NCBI RefSeq assembly: GCF_900187855.1
Contig: NZ_FYEG01000003.1
Location: 1-64,000, forward strand
DNA from: Actinomyces minihominis
GTDB taxonomy: Bacteria; Actinomycetota; Actinomycetes; Actinomycetales; Actinomycetaceae
Reading direction: 5' to 3'
Length of the DNA stretch: 64,000 nt
How positions within the stretch are numbered: the stretch's first letter is position 1; every line of letters begins with the position of its first letter. Positions 52,343 to 61,521 of the stretch are shown piece by piece. The notes below the pieces were generated by a model. The model made no database searches. It saw nothing but the letters and a program-made list of their open reading frames with translations, and had not been told where the DNA came from. Position numbers and translations under genes: made by a program.

Positions 52343-53643
52343 GAGTCGACCTCGTCGTCCTCACCCAACTCAGACTCATAAGAGTCATACTCGGTCATGT
52401 CGTCATAGCCAGCCAGAACCTCATTGGTAGAACCACTGAGCAGGACTGCCTCATCCCGTTTCGACGGCATGACCCTCTCCAGGTAGTCGGCAATTACCTC
52501 ATCGAGCGGAACATCTACCTGGCGCTCCTGACTCATGTACCAGCGATGCTCCAGAATCTCGTGGAAAACCTGGCCGGGCTCCAGTTTTGCCGAAAGCTCC
52601 GCGGGGATCGCCCCGATGACGTGATCGTAAACTTCAGTGGTCCAGGCTCTGGCGACGTGCTCAACGGGTAGGTTCCACATCCCGTTGACCGCCCGGAACG
52701 TCTCAATATCCTCGAGCATTCTGCGCGCCTGAAGCTCTTCCACATCAAGCCCGGTAAGGCGCATCATCTGGCGGTGGTAGTGACCCGCATCGACGACCTT
52801 GGGTTGGATGATCAGGTGATCACCCTCATCACTGGTCGTCATCGTCAGCTCACCGACACTGAAACCGAGGGCCGCTAGTCGGTCGATCCGCTCCTTCACC
52901 CGCCAGTTCTCAGAAGCACTGATTCTTTCCGCTCCCGTGAGCTCTGTCCAGAGTTGGTTATACCGCTCAAGGATCCGGTTCCCAATCTCAATGGTGTCTT
53001 CGTCCTCGGGAAGGAACCCGCCGGCTTGCAGATCCATTAGCTCACCGATGATGTTGGTCCGCGCCAGGTCGACATCATACTGGCGCTGGCCATCGGTGAG
53101 TTTCGGATGGAGGTCGCCGGTTTCAGCGTCAACCAGGTAGGCGGAGTAGGAACCGGCGTCCCTGCGGAACAGGGTGTTGGACAGGGAGACATCTCCCCAG
53201 TAAAAGCCGAGAAGGTGGAGGCGAACCAGCAGGACGGCCAGAGCATCAAGGAGGCGGTTCACCGTATCCGTTGTGATCTTGCGGCTAAAAAGCGCGCGGT
53301 AGGGCAGTGAGAACTGCAGGTGCTCGGTGATGAGGACGGCGTTGAGCTCATTTCCTTCTGCATCTCGGCGTCCCGTTACAACCGCCGTCGGCTGAACGGA
53401 CGGTGCTTCCATCCGGGAGAGGTCCCGCAACATCTCATACTCGTGGTGCGCGACCGTCTCCCCAATTTCCTTGACTGCGATCACACGCCCCGAGAGGTTG
53501 ACGAAGCGAACTACGTGGCGGGAGATCCCGCGGGGGAGAGCCGCTAGAACCTCTTCGGGCCACTCTTCCAAGGCGATGTCCCACGGTAGATCAAGCAGGG
53601 CAGGATCGACGTTAGCAGCGGTGATCTGCAGGGTCTTAGCCAT
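52339..53643 (-). CDS. DUF4032 protein with kinase-like core
   Basis: The 434-aa protein belongs to actinobacterial DUF4032. Its first 180 residues carry the ordered hallmarks of a protein-kinase/RIO-like fold: Lys58 in [11 protein letters not shown], a Glu in HHEYEML (68-70), a hinge-like [18 protein letters not shown], and then [14 protein letters not shown] with Asp151 and Asn156 spaced as in catalytic loops. Asp172 follows in YLVDAETGD. The rest is helical with DUF4032 sequence. ATG 53643 has GAGAGGGCC ahead. It stands next to an ABC ATPase gene on the same strand. Confidence 0.88.
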   Translation of the reverse strand: MAKTLQITAANVDPALLDLPWDIALEEWPEEVLAALPRGISRHVVRFVNLSGRVIAVKEIGETVAHHEYEMLRDLSRMEAPSVQPTAVVTGRRDAEGNELNAVLITEHLQFSLPYRALFSRKITTDTVNRLLDALAVLLVRLHLLGFYWGDVSLSNTLFRRDAGSYSAYLVDAETGDLHPKLTDGQRQYDVDLARTNIIGELMDLQAGGFLPEDEDTIEIGNRILERYNQLWTELTGAERISASENWRVKERIDRLAALGFSVGELTMTTSDEGDHLIIQPKVVDAGHYHRQMMRLTGLDVEELQARRMLEDIETFRAVNGMWNLPVEHVARAWTTEVYDHVIGAIPAELSAKLEPGQVFHEILEHRWYMSQERQVDVPLDEVIADYLERVMPSKRDEAVLLSGSTNEVLAGYDDMTEYDSYESELGEDDEVDS

Positions 53644-53742
53644 GGCCCTCTCTCTTTCGAATCTTTGCAAAACCTAGATCATAGTCCGATGGACTAGGGG
53701 CAATCCACACACTTTCCAAGGGGGCAGCGCCCCGGACGCAAT

Positions 53743-53775
53743 GAAGGGTTGGTAGTCATTGACCACCAACCCTTC
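53743..53775 (-). terminator. Terminator after the msiK-like gene
   Basis: A perfect 11-bp stem (GAAGGGTTGGT and complement) with an 11-base loop, 21 bases after the ABC ATPase stop. There is no long T-run. Confidence 0.65.
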
Positions 53776-53796
53776 ACCACGATCTGTCATTCAGCA

Positions 53797-54918
53797 CTAG
53801 GCAGGAAGTCGAACACCCGTTGCCGCAGAGAACGTGTGCTGCTGGTCTTCGATGATCTCAACGCGCATCTTCGAACCAGCGGCAGGTGCCGAGTTCGGTG
53901 CGACACGGACAACGATCTGCTGTGCCCCGACCTCAACGATGCCGCGATCTTCACCGGTGCCCTCAAGGTGGCCGTAGACGTAGGCGTCCGAGCCAAGCTC
54001 TTCAACCAGGTCAATGACGATCGGAATACCGGTGGTGGCATTGTTGTCGATGACACGCAGACCCTCGGGGCGGAATCCGATGACAACCTTGCCGTCATCC
54101 TCGGGGGTAATGGCGGCCAGAGTTGCCGCGGACAGCGGAACAACTGCTCCACCGAGATGGGCATTGGTGCCATCAATCGTGAAGGTCGCGAGGTTCATGG
54201 CAGGGGAGCCAATGAAGCCTGCTACGAACTTGTTCGCCGGCTCGTCATACATCTCACGAGGTGTACCCACCTGCTGCAGCAAACCATCCTTCATAACCGC
54301 GATGCGGTCACCCATGGTCAGGGCTTCGGTCTGGTCGTGCGTGACGTAGACGGTGGTGACACCGAGCGAACGCTGCAGCGAAGCGATCTGGGTACGGGTC
54401 TGGACACGCAGCTTGGCGTCCAGGTTCGACAGCGGCTCATCCATCAGGAAGACCTGGGGCTTACGCACGATGGCCCGACCCATGGCAACACGCTGACGCT
54501 GACCACCCGAGAGGGCCTTCGGCTTACGCTCTAGGTAGGGCTCAAGGTCAAGGATCTTGGCGGCTTCATCAACACGCTTCTTGATCTCAGCCTTGGGCTC
54601 ACCCGCGATCTTCAGGGCAAAGCCCATGTTGTCGCGAACGGTCATGTGGGGGTACAGAGCGTAGTTCTGGAAAACCATCGCAATGTCACGGTTCTTAGGC
54701 TGAACGTCGGTGACGTCACGATCGCCGATGTAGATGCGCCCCGCGTTGACGTCTTCAAGACCCGCGAGCATACGCAGGGAGGTCGACTTTCCACAGCCGG
54801 ATGGGCCGACCAGGACCAGGAACTCACCATCGGCGATTTCAAGGTTCAGCTTGTCAACAGCGGGGTGATCCGAACCCGGGTAGACGCGGGTCGCGTTCTC
54901 AAAAGTTACACTTGCCAT
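53797..54918 (-). CDS. ABC transporter ATPase, UgpC/MsiK type
   Basis: The 373-aa protein is a sugar-importer ATPase: Walker A GPSGCGKS, Q-loop VFQNYALYPHM, signature LSGGQRQRVAMGRAI, Walker B VFLMDEPLSNLDAK and H-loop VYVTHDQTEA, then a regulatory TOBE/OB domain (about 240-373). No permease or binding protein is adjacent, which fits the MsiK model of one shared ATPase serving several CUT1 sugar importers. The ATG follows GGAGGAAAA; further in-frame codons upstream lack similarity. Confidence 0.93.
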   Translation of the reverse strand: MASVTFENATRVYPGSDHPAVDKLNLEIADGEFLVLVGPSGCGKSTSLRMLAGLEDVNAGRIYIGDRDVTDVQPKNRDIAMVFQNYALYPHMTVRDNMGFALKIAGEPKAEIKKRVDEAAKILDLEPYLERKPKALSGGQRQRVAMGRAIVRKPQVFLMDEPLSNLDAKLRVQTRTQIASLQRSLGVTTVYVTHDQTEALTMGDRIAVMKDGLLQQVGTPREMYDEPANKFVAGFIGSPAMNLATFTIDGTNAHLGGAVVPLSAATLAAITPEDDGKVVIGFRPEGLRVIDNNATTGIPIVIDLVEELGSDAYVYGHLEGTGEDRGIVEVGAQQIVVRVAPNSAPAAGSKMRVEIIEDQQHTFSAATGVRLPA

Positions 54919-55065
54919 TTTTCCTCCACCGGCAGGTACGTGCCGGACGATCCTTAGTAGAGACTCTCTAGTGTCGGCCTCGACACTAGGACCCGCAACG
55001 GTGCGCACGTGGTCCGTCTCGAACCCTAGCACGTGGGCCACATCAAGGCACTCTAGAATGGCGGA

Positions 55066-56709
55066 ATGGTGCAAAATTTGCCGGGATCCCCACCCGAGGG
55101 CGACCCATCTCACACCCCCGGCTGGGTGGGGGGCTACACGCTGCACCACCAGATCGGTCAGGGCGGTACGGGCACGGTTTGGGAAGCCGAGGACGAGGGC
55201 GGACACCGCGTCGCCCTCAAGCTGCTTCACCCCTCACTTGCCGCAACTGAGGAGGCACGCCTGCGGCTGCTTCGTGAAGCACGACTGGTCAACCAGGTTC
55301 GCTCCCCCGGGATCGTCCGCGTCCTCGACGTTGAGGCAGACGCCTACAGTCCCTTCGTCGTCACCGAACTGGTTGAGGGACCCACCCTGGAACAGGAAAT
55401 CACCCGCCTGCGCTACCGGGGTGATGACGCCGCACAACTGGGAACCGAGATTGCCGGAACGCTGGAGGCCGTTCACGCCGTTGGGATCGCCCATCGTGAC
55501 CTCAAGCCTTCCAACATCATCCTCTCCGCAACCGGACCGACCCTGATCGACTTCGGTATTGCCCACGGTGAGGGCGACCACCATCTGACTCAAACCGGAG
55601 GGATGACGGGAACGCCGGGTTACGTTGCCCCTGAACTCCTCTCTGCCACCGAACGCCCCTCGATGGATCAGCTCCAGCAGGGCGACTGGTTTGCACTCTC
55701 AGCCTCCCTCCTCAAGGCCATGACCGGATCCCCCCCTTTTGGGCGGGGACGGACGGACGCGATTCTCATGAGGGTCCTCAGCGGGGAACCTGACACATCT
55801 GGTCTCGACGATGCGATAGCCCTGGCCTTCTGGTGGGCGTTGCGCCCGGACCCGGACGAACGCCTCACCCCGTACGACCTCATTGCCTGCCTGGGGGGCG
55901 CCCAGTTAGTCCTGCCCGATGCAGATGAACTTGACGAGGACGAAGCCGCGGCAGAGACGACGATGTTGGTCGACCTTCCGGGTCCCCGCGCTCCCCTCCC
56001 GGTTGAACCGGTTTCACCCTGGCAGGCGGTTCCCACCACCGAGGTCTTCGGGACGCCTTCGCAAGCGCCTTCGTACCCCGTCGAGGCGTTTCGCCAGTGG
56101 GTTCCCCAGCCGGTCCTGCCCCCACCCCCCGGTGCTCCTCTGGGGGTAGTCGGCACCCTGGCCTCCCTGGGACTGATCGGATCTCTGGCTTGGCTCCCGG
56201 CATTTTGGGGTGTGGCAGGAGTAGGCGCCCTGCTGGCCGTCCTCTGTTTCTTCCAGGTGCTCGGTGCCGCCGCAACAAAACGATGGCAACTGTTGGTCGA
56301 ACGGTCGCAAGGACTCACTCGCGGCGGCTTCTCCCGGCTGATAGCCACCTTCCGCAGCGGAATGGGTGGCCTGTTGAAGCTAGTTCCGGGAGTGGTGCTG
56401 GGAACCTTCACCTACTACATCGTGGCCCTCGTCATCCAGGGGGTCCTCGGAGGCGCTCCCGATCCCGACTCTCCCCTGGAATGGCTCGACCTCAACCCCA
56501 CTGGTGAAGGGCGCGTCACCCTGGCGGTGTGGATTGCCATCACTGTCGGACTGGTTAGCTGCTGGATGATCACGACCTCACGACCTCTGCGTACCGGTGT
56601 CGCGGTGGCTCTGGATGCAGCCGGCCCAAAGGTTGGGGGGCGCTGGGTGGTGGCTGTGGTTCTCCTTATACCCGCGCTCCTCTGCCTGGGGGTTATGGCT
56701 GTCATTTAG
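55066..56709 (+). CDS. Membrane-bound serine/threonine protein kinase
   Basis: The 547-aa protein has an intact Hanks-type kinase domain (about 20-285): Gly loop IGQGGTGTVWEA, VALKLL lysine, HRDLKPSNIIL catalytic loop, DFGIAHGEG and GTPGYVAPELL. A Pro-rich linker (about 295-360) leads to a membrane domain with about five helices (365-547), including WLPAFWGVAGVGALLAVLCFFQVLG. There are no PASTA domains, so it is unlike PknB. Its target is unknown. It is divergent from the MsiK-like gene. Confidence 0.92.
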   Translation: MVQNLPGSPPEGDPSHTPGWVGGYTLHHQIGQGGTGTVWEAEDEGGHRVALKLLHPSLAATEEARLRLLREARLVNQVRSPGIVRVLDVEADAYSPFVVTELVEGPTLEQEITRLRYRGDDAAQLGTEIAGTLEAVHAVGIAHRDLKPSNIILSATGPTLIDFGIAHGEGDHHLTQTGGMTGTPGYVAPELLSATERPSMDQLQQGDWFALSASLLKAMTGSPPFGRGRTDAILMRVLSGEPDTSGLDDAIALAFWWALRPDPDERLTPYDLIACLGGAQLVLPDADELDEDEAAAETTMLVDLPGPRAPLPVEPVSPWQAVPTTEVFGTPSQAPSYPVEAFRQWVPQPVLPPPPGAPLGVVGTLASLGLIGSLAWLPAFWGVAGVGALLAVLCFFQVLGAAATKRWQLLVERSQGLTRGGFSRLIATFRSGMGGLLKLVPGVVLGTFTYYIVALVIQGVLGGAPDPDSPLEWLDLNPTGEGRVTLAVWIAITVGLVSCWMITTSRPLRTGVAVALDAAGPKVGGRWVVAVVLLIPALLCLGVMAVI

Positions 56710-56843
56710 CGGGTCGTTTCCCCCATAGGGTCAATGGATCTCTCAAAATTACGTCAAAGGTGAACCGGAGAGTTTCAACCTGTTTGCCAGCAGGCTATTC
56801 TGACTCCAGTTCTGAATCTGTCTCTCTATAGATTGGGTCCACG

Positions 56844-57650
56844 ATGGCAAAGAAAAACGCCTCCCAGGCAGACGTTGCAATGCGCGATAAGGCAAAGCAG
56901 ATGCGCGAGGCACAGGAAAAGTCTGACAGGCGCACCCGAAACATCATCATCGCCCTAGCTGTCGTGCTGGTGGCGGCCATTACCGTGGCGATAGTCTTCG
57001 TTGTTATCAATCGTCCCACCGCTGAAAAAGCAGCTGAGAATCTGCCCGAGCAGTTCAAGGATGGGGCGCCCATCGCCATCTCTTCGGAGGGCGTTGGCGT
57101 CACAAACCCGGACGCAGAGGACCTGACCTTCTACTTCGACTACTCCTGTGGGGCCTGCACCCAGATTGAGATTGGCCTACGACCCAACCTCTTCGATGCC
57201 GCTGAAGCCGGTGACTACAACCTGCTGCTGCAGCCGGTTATCACAGCCGGAGCCCCCTACAACCAGGCGGCTACCGCAGGCGCCCTCGTGGTCGCAGCTG
57301 AGGCACCCGACCTCTTCCTTGCCTTCCAGGACGGACTTACCGACTACTTCTATGAGGCATCGATCAACGGCAGCGATACCGCCTATCGCGATCTGGCAGC
57401 TTCCGAGGCAAAGGTTGCTGAGATCGCCAAGTCCGTCGGAGTTTCCGATGAACTCATCGCCACCTTCAACACGGATGCTGCCCTCAGCTACCTGACTACT
57501 TCCACCAACACATGGGTGGGCGCCGATATTGAAGGACGCGACAGGGTGGCCACACCCGAGTTCGTTGCCAACAACAAGAGCATCAACCTGACTGCCCAGA
57601 CCCCTGAGGCCGTCATTGATGAACTGAAAGCGGCGCTGGCTGCCAAGTAG
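56844..57650 (+). CDS. DsbA-like thioredoxin-fold membrane protein
   Basis: The 268-aa protein has a charged cytoplasmic start, one membrane helix (about 33-57, NIIIALAVVLVAAITVAIVFVVI) and an outer thioredoxin-4/DsbA-like domain. The active-site CxxC is CGAC in YFDYSCGACTQIEIGLRP. The long helical insertion typical of DsbA follows, and a cis-Pro-like VATPEFVANN near the end. It should catalyse disulfide formation or reduction in exported proteins. It lies 134 bases after the kinase gene and ends before a strong terminator. Confidence 0.9.
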   Translation: MAKKNASQADVAMRDKAKQMREAQEKSDRRTRNIIIALAVVLVAAITVAIVFVVINRPTAEKAAENLPEQFKDGAPIAISSEGVGVTNPDAEDLTFYFDYSCGACTQIEIGLRPNLFDAAEAGDYNLLLQPVITAGAPYNQAATAGALVVAAEAPDLFLAFQDGLTDYFYEASINGSDTAYRDLAASEAKVAEIAKSVGVSDELIATFNTDAALSYLTTSTNTWVGADIEGRDRVATPEFVANNKSINLTAQTPEAVIDELKAALAAK

Positions 57651-57668
57651 CCAGAAGATCGTTACAGT

Positions 57669-57696
57669 GTGGGAGGGTGCGACTGCACCCTCCCAC
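57669..57696 (+). terminator. Terminator after the DsbA-like gene
   Basis: A perfect 12-bp stem (GTGGGAGGGTGC and complement) with a GACT loop begins 19 bases after the stop, followed by TGGTTTAACC. Confidence 0.8.
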
Positions 57697-57769
57697 TGGT
57701 TTAACCACAAGGTATGTCGGGCAACGCACTAGGGTGAGGGCAGCCGTTTCAACCCTGCAAGGAGGCAGC

Positions 57770-58660
57770 ATGTGTCGCTGGATCGCCTACCTGGGCTCCC
57801 CCATCACGATCGATGTCCTGGTTACCAAACCCGATCACTCCCTGGTTGATCAGAGCATCAATGCCCGCTATCTCTCCCTGCCGGACTACCCCCTGGCAAA
57901 GCAGTTCAGGGGCCATGACTTCCCGACGAATGGTGACGGGTTTGGCGTGGCTTGGGCCGGTCGGGGCGGAACGATTGGCCAGTACCACGAGGTCGGTCCG
58001 GCCTGGGATAGCGACAACCTCCACAGCTTGGCGGAGCAGATAGAGACCTCCGCTGTCCTCGCCCACGTCCGTGCCGCACCCGGGGGATCCATCGCCGAGG
58101 ATAACTGCCACCCCTTCGTTCACGGGGGCTGGATGTTTCAGCACAACGGTTTCATCGGGGGATTTGCAAAGCTGAAGAGGGACCTGACCATGGATGTGGA
58201 TCCGGCGCTCTACCCCTACATTCGGGGGAACTCTGACACAGAGGTCTGTTTTTACCTGGCACTGACCTACGGCCTTGCGACCGATCCGGTCGGAGCCCTG
58301 CAAAAGCTCAACGAACGGGTGGAGCGAGCTCGCGCGGAACAGGGCGTTACCGAACCCTTTGTCGGATGCTTTGCCGCATCGGATGGGAAGCAGCTGGTGA
58401 CGATGCGGGTCTCGAGCAGGAAGAACCTCGGCGGTTCCCCAGCACCGGAGTCGCCCTCGCTGTTCCATGCCCAGGGGGCCGTTGATATTCGCCTGGCCGA
58501 CGGCACGGAGACCACGCTGCCAGCAGACACCCACCTGGTCTGCTCCGAACCACTTGAACTGGACTTTAGTGACCACACCTGGGAGCAGGTTGCCGACAGG
58601 ACCATCACCGTCCTCCGCACGGGTGAGGCCCCGGCCATCACCGCGATCCCAGAGGACTAG
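57770..58660 (+). CDS. Class II glutamine amidotransferase
   Basis: The 296-aa protein begins MCRWIAYLG, placing the N-terminal nucleophile Cys2 exactly where class II (Ntn) amidotransferases have it. It contains DGFGVAWAG, AHVRAAPGG and NCHPFVHGGWMFQHNGFIGGFAKLKR. This is the YafJ/EgtC-type group. An EgtC role needs the other egt genes, which are not here, so the acceptor is unknown. ATG 57770 follows GGAGGCAGC. It converges with the pepC gene. Confidence 0.9.
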   Translation: MCRWIAYLGSPITIDVLVTKPDHSLVDQSINARYLSLPDYPLAKQFRGHDFPTNGDGFGVAWAGRGGTIGQYHEVGPAWDSDNLHSLAEQIETSAVLAHVRAAPGGSIAEDNCHPFVHGGWMFQHNGFIGGFAKLKRDLTMDVDPALYPYIRGNSDTEVCFYLALTYGLATDPVGALQKLNERVERARAEQGVTEPFVGCFAASDGKQLVTMRVSSRKNLGGSPAPESPSLFHAQGAVDIRLADGTETTLPADTHLVCSEPLELDFSDHTWEQVADRTITVLRTGEAPAITAIPED

Positions 58661-58673
58661 GCGGGCAAAGTGC

Positions 58674-58710
58674 TGCGGGGGTCCGCGCCCTAAAGCCCGC
58701 GACCCCCGCA
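58674..58710. terminator. Bidirectional terminator between the amidotransferase gene and pepC
   Basis: TGCGGGGGTC pairs perfectly with GACCCCCGCA (10 bp) around a 17-base loop that can pair further. It serves both converging genes. Confidence 0.75.
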
Positions 58711-58747
58711 CCCAATCTTGAAGAACCCTCTGGTTCAGCCTACCTGT

Positions 58748-60091
58748 TTAGAGCGGGTTGAAGGTGGTCCAGAAGGGCAGGATAATCGGCTCGGTATCGA
58801 GAACTGACAGCAGCTCATCACCCAGGTGATCCTTATGGATTACGACCTCGTAGGTAAACTGATCCATCCAGTCATCCCCCATGACGAAGTATCCGTTGTT
58901 GCCAACCTTCTGGCCATCGACGTTCGCACCCCAGCTATTTTCAACCTTCCAGCGGGTCGGCTTGTCGTCAACCAGGTCAACACCTCCGATCACCATGGCG
59001 TGGGTCGGCAGGCTCTCCCGGTAGAGGAAACGCTCGCCCTTGTCCTGGGTGAACTCGAAACCGAACGCCTCATCAAGGCCGTAGAGTCCCATCGCCATGA
59101 CGCCCTTGTGAATGTCTGAAGACTGCAGAACATCGGAGCCGAACCAAACGGGCTGACCCGCCTTGAGCTGCTCGATCGCCAGCTTCTTCATGGTCTCCAT
59201 GTCGACATTGATGTAGCGGTTCGGTCGGCCCTTGATGATCTCGTTGGAGAGGTCAATGCCGTAGAGCTTTCCGTAGGGCATCGAGTCGATCGGGACATTG
59301 ATGATGCCCACGTAGTCTTCGAGGTCGACCGGGACGTACTTGTCATAGAACTCAAGTGCTGTCAGGCCAAAGTCCCCGTGGTAGTTCTTGTCTGTGTCGC
59401 GGTACTCGAAGTCGAAGGTCTCCGGTGGGGTCCCCAGTGCGACAGACACAATGGAGTAGACATCGTCGAGCATTCCCCTGCGGGCGGCGGTGATCTCCTC
59501 TTCCGACGCTTCCGAACGAACCATCTCACGGAGCTTCTGCGCATCCTGACGCAGCTTTCGGTTGAGGACGGTGTTGAGTTCAGCCGAGTTGATACTGGAG
59601 CTGGTCTCATCCATCGCGGTCTTTGGAACCACTCCGTACTTCTTGATGATGGCGGCGATCAGGTCCCAGTCTCCGCCGTCCTGCTGGGGCGTCTGCACCA
59701 GGAATGTCACCTTGCGGTCGTTGATGTCATCAAGGGCGGTGTCGATGATGGCCTGGTGGAAGAAGTTAGCCTTCTCGATCTTGTCGTAGAAGTAGCTGTA
59801 GTTCTGCGAGAGCTGGAACGTGCCCTTGGGCAGCTTGAGTGACTTTTCAATATGCAGGCGAAGCAGGTTGAGTGCCGCAAACATCCAGCAACGTCCGCTC
59901 TGAGCCTGGTTGGCCACGGCTTCGGAGTCGATGTCGATTGAGTAGACAAAGGGGTGGTCCTCGATGACCTCGAGGTTCTGGGTGGACTCGAGGATGCCAT
60001 TCTTGGTGACCGCACGCTGCGCAATATGCTGTCCGGTCTTGTCCTTATAGCCGGTCCTCATGCGTTCAATATCGTCATTGGTGATTTGCAT
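58748..60091 (-). CDS. pepC: C1 family aminopeptidase C (bleomycin hydrolase-like)
   Basis: This is a cytoplasmic cysteine aminopeptidase of the PepC/bleomycin hydrolase family. The 447-aa protein has the oxyanion Gln and nucleophile Cys68 in NQAQSGRCWMFAALN, the catalytic His in LPTHAMVIGGVDL and Asn in WKVENSWG, with QNYSYFYDKIEKANFF in the family-specific insertion. Members form hexamers and trim peptides from the N-terminus. I start at MQITNDDIE (60091), with GAGGAA 9 bases upstream. It is the last gene of the permease-C45-C45-PepC series. Confidence 0.94.
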   Translation of the reverse strand: MQITNDDIERMRTGYKDKTGQHIAQRAVTKNGILESTQNLEVIEDHPFVYSIDIDSEAVANQAQSGRCWMFAALNLLRLHIEKSLKLPKGTFQLSQNYSYFYDKIEKANFFHQAIIDTALDDINDRKVTFLVQTPQQDGGDWDLIAAIIKKYGVVPKTAMDETSSSINSAELNTVLNRKLRQDAQKLREMVRSEASEEEITAARRGMLDDVYSIVSVALGTPPETFDFEYRDTDKNYHGDFGLTALEFYDKYVPVDLEDYVGIINVPIDSMPYGKLYGIDLSNEIIKGRPNRYINVDMETMKKLAIEQLKAGQPVWFGSDVLQSSDIHKGVMAMGLYGLDEAFGFEFTQDKGERFLYRESLPTHAMVIGGVDLVDDKPTRWKVENSWGANVDGQKVGNNGYFVMGDDWMDQFTYEVVIHKDHLGDELLSVLDTEPIILPFWTTFNPL

Positions 60092-60160
60092 TCTTACCAC
60101 TTCCTCTTGCATGGGGCGGGCCAGCGGGGTCCCCGCCGGGGCCGCCCTCGTAAGTGTTTT

Positions 60161-61519
60161 CTAGGTGAACAGCGTCCAGGGTTGCGAGGGACGACTCTTC
60201 AGGTGTCCCTCCTGCCAGTTCCACAGGGGGTGCTGGCGCAGGAACGCTTCGGCATCAAACTCGACGCCGTCGGCGCGTCCGATTCGGCCCCACATCCGCA
60301 TGGCCAGGATGTCGTCCTGGCCCGCGGCCTTGCCGTCAACGGACCCTGCCGGGAAGAACGGCACGTTCCACACCCCGCCGGGGTCATCGGCGTAGTACAT
60401 GGGGTCGACGTCGTAGTGACTGCAGATCCCTCTCGAAGAGGGGTTCTGGTAACCAAGGTAGGGGTCGAACGTATCGGCAAGGATCTTCTTCGCCACTTCG
60501 ACATCAATCGTCCCGTGGTACTGCTCTAACAGCTCCATGAAGCGTTGGCGCCGTGCCCCGGTCTGCTGACGGGGATCGTTGAAGCCCTGATCAGCACACT
60601 CAAGGTTGCGAATCCTCGGATCGAAGGCTGCGTTACACCCGAAGTAGGCCCCGTCCTTGGTCCGACTGAGACTCTGGTAGACCAGTCCCTCTTCATAGCG
60701 AGCAATCTCTCCGGTATTGGCATCAGCCAGCAACCAGGTGTTGGCGTAACCGCCGTTGCTATCCTTGTTCATCAGTTCGACCCACTCGTCGATCGTGCTG
60801 GCGAACTGGGCCGCATTGCGGGCTCGGACGTACTCGGGCACGCGGGACTCGTCGTACCCCTTGAAACCCGCAAGCGTCGTCTCGGTAATTGCCAGTCCCG
60901 CAGAGGTGACGTAGTAGTCCGTCATCGAAGCAAGGTAACCGGCCACCGTTTGCATGACGATGCGGTTGCCGTCCTCCGGTGTCATATCAAGGAGGACGTT
61001 GAAGTATTGCCCCGCCCAGAACTCATCAAATGACTCGTGGGCGAGGACGACCTTTCCGTCCACCGTCGCCGAGCCGGTCGCAACCAGGCCCGAGCAGTGT
61101 GAACCGCGCGGCCCGTTGGGTGGGTTGGTGGCGTACTTGGCCGCCACCGTTGGCCACCAGTAGTCCGTCAGTTCCATCCAGGCGTTCCAGCCGATGAGGT
61201 CGTCCTGAGTGGTCGCCACCCCTGCCGCGGTGAAACCGTCGGCTAGACCCTGCAGTTCCTCCATCAGGTAGGGAGGAATCTTGTCCTTATGCAACCTCAC
61301 TGCTGCATCAACGAAGAAGGAGTACTCCATGCCGAAGCACTCGATAGTCATTGCCCAGTAGGTAGCAAGCGCCTCCTGGTACTGCGGGGCGAGCAGGTAG
61401 CCGTGCTGGAACCCCATCTCATAGGGACTTCCAGAAACTTTCAGGTGGTGCCAACCGTCCTGTTCGGTTAGCTTCGCGTGGTTGACAATGGACCGCTGCT
61501 TATCAGTCAGTGTTGCCAT
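60161..61519 (-). CDS. C45/phospholipase B-like Ntn hydrolase, copy 2
   Basis: The 452-aa cytoplasmic protein has the layout of C45 autoproteolytic acyltransferase/hydrolases and the related phospholipase B-like group. It has GFQHGYL near 37-43, GWNAWMELTDYWW, and the expected self-cleavage site PRGSHCSGLVATG with nucleophile Cys142, followed by VVLAHESFDEFWAGQYFNV, GGYANTWLLADANTGEIARYEEGL and ICSHYDVDP. There is no signal peptide. It is a close paralogue of the gene just upstream, with similar length and identical Cys position. The substrate is unknown; an amide or ester of an amino acid is likely from context. Its start is 2 bases from the upstream gene's stop. Confidence 0.85.
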   Translation of the reverse strand: MATLTDKQRSIVNHAKLTEQDGWHHLKVSGSPYEMGFQHGYLLAPQYQEALATYWAMTIECFGMEYSFFVDAAVRLHKDKIPPYLMEELQGLADGFTAAGVATTQDDLIGWNAWMELTDYWWPTVAAKYATNPPNGPRGSHCSGLVATGSATVDGKVVLAHESFDEFWAGQYFNVLLDMTPEDGNRIVMQTVAGYLASMTDYYVTSAGLAITETTLAGFKGYDESRVPEYVRARNAAQFASTIDEWVELMNKDSNGGYANTWLLADANTGEIARYEEGLVYQSLSRTKDGAYFGCNAAFDPRIRNLECADQGFNDPRQQTGARRQRFMELLEQYHGTIDVEVAKKILADTFDPYLGYQNPSSRGICSHYDVDPMYYADDPGGVWNVPFFPAGSVDGKAAGQDDILAMRMWGRIGRADGVEFDAEAFLRQHPLWNWQEGHLKSRPSQPWTLFT

Positions 61520-61521
61520 GG

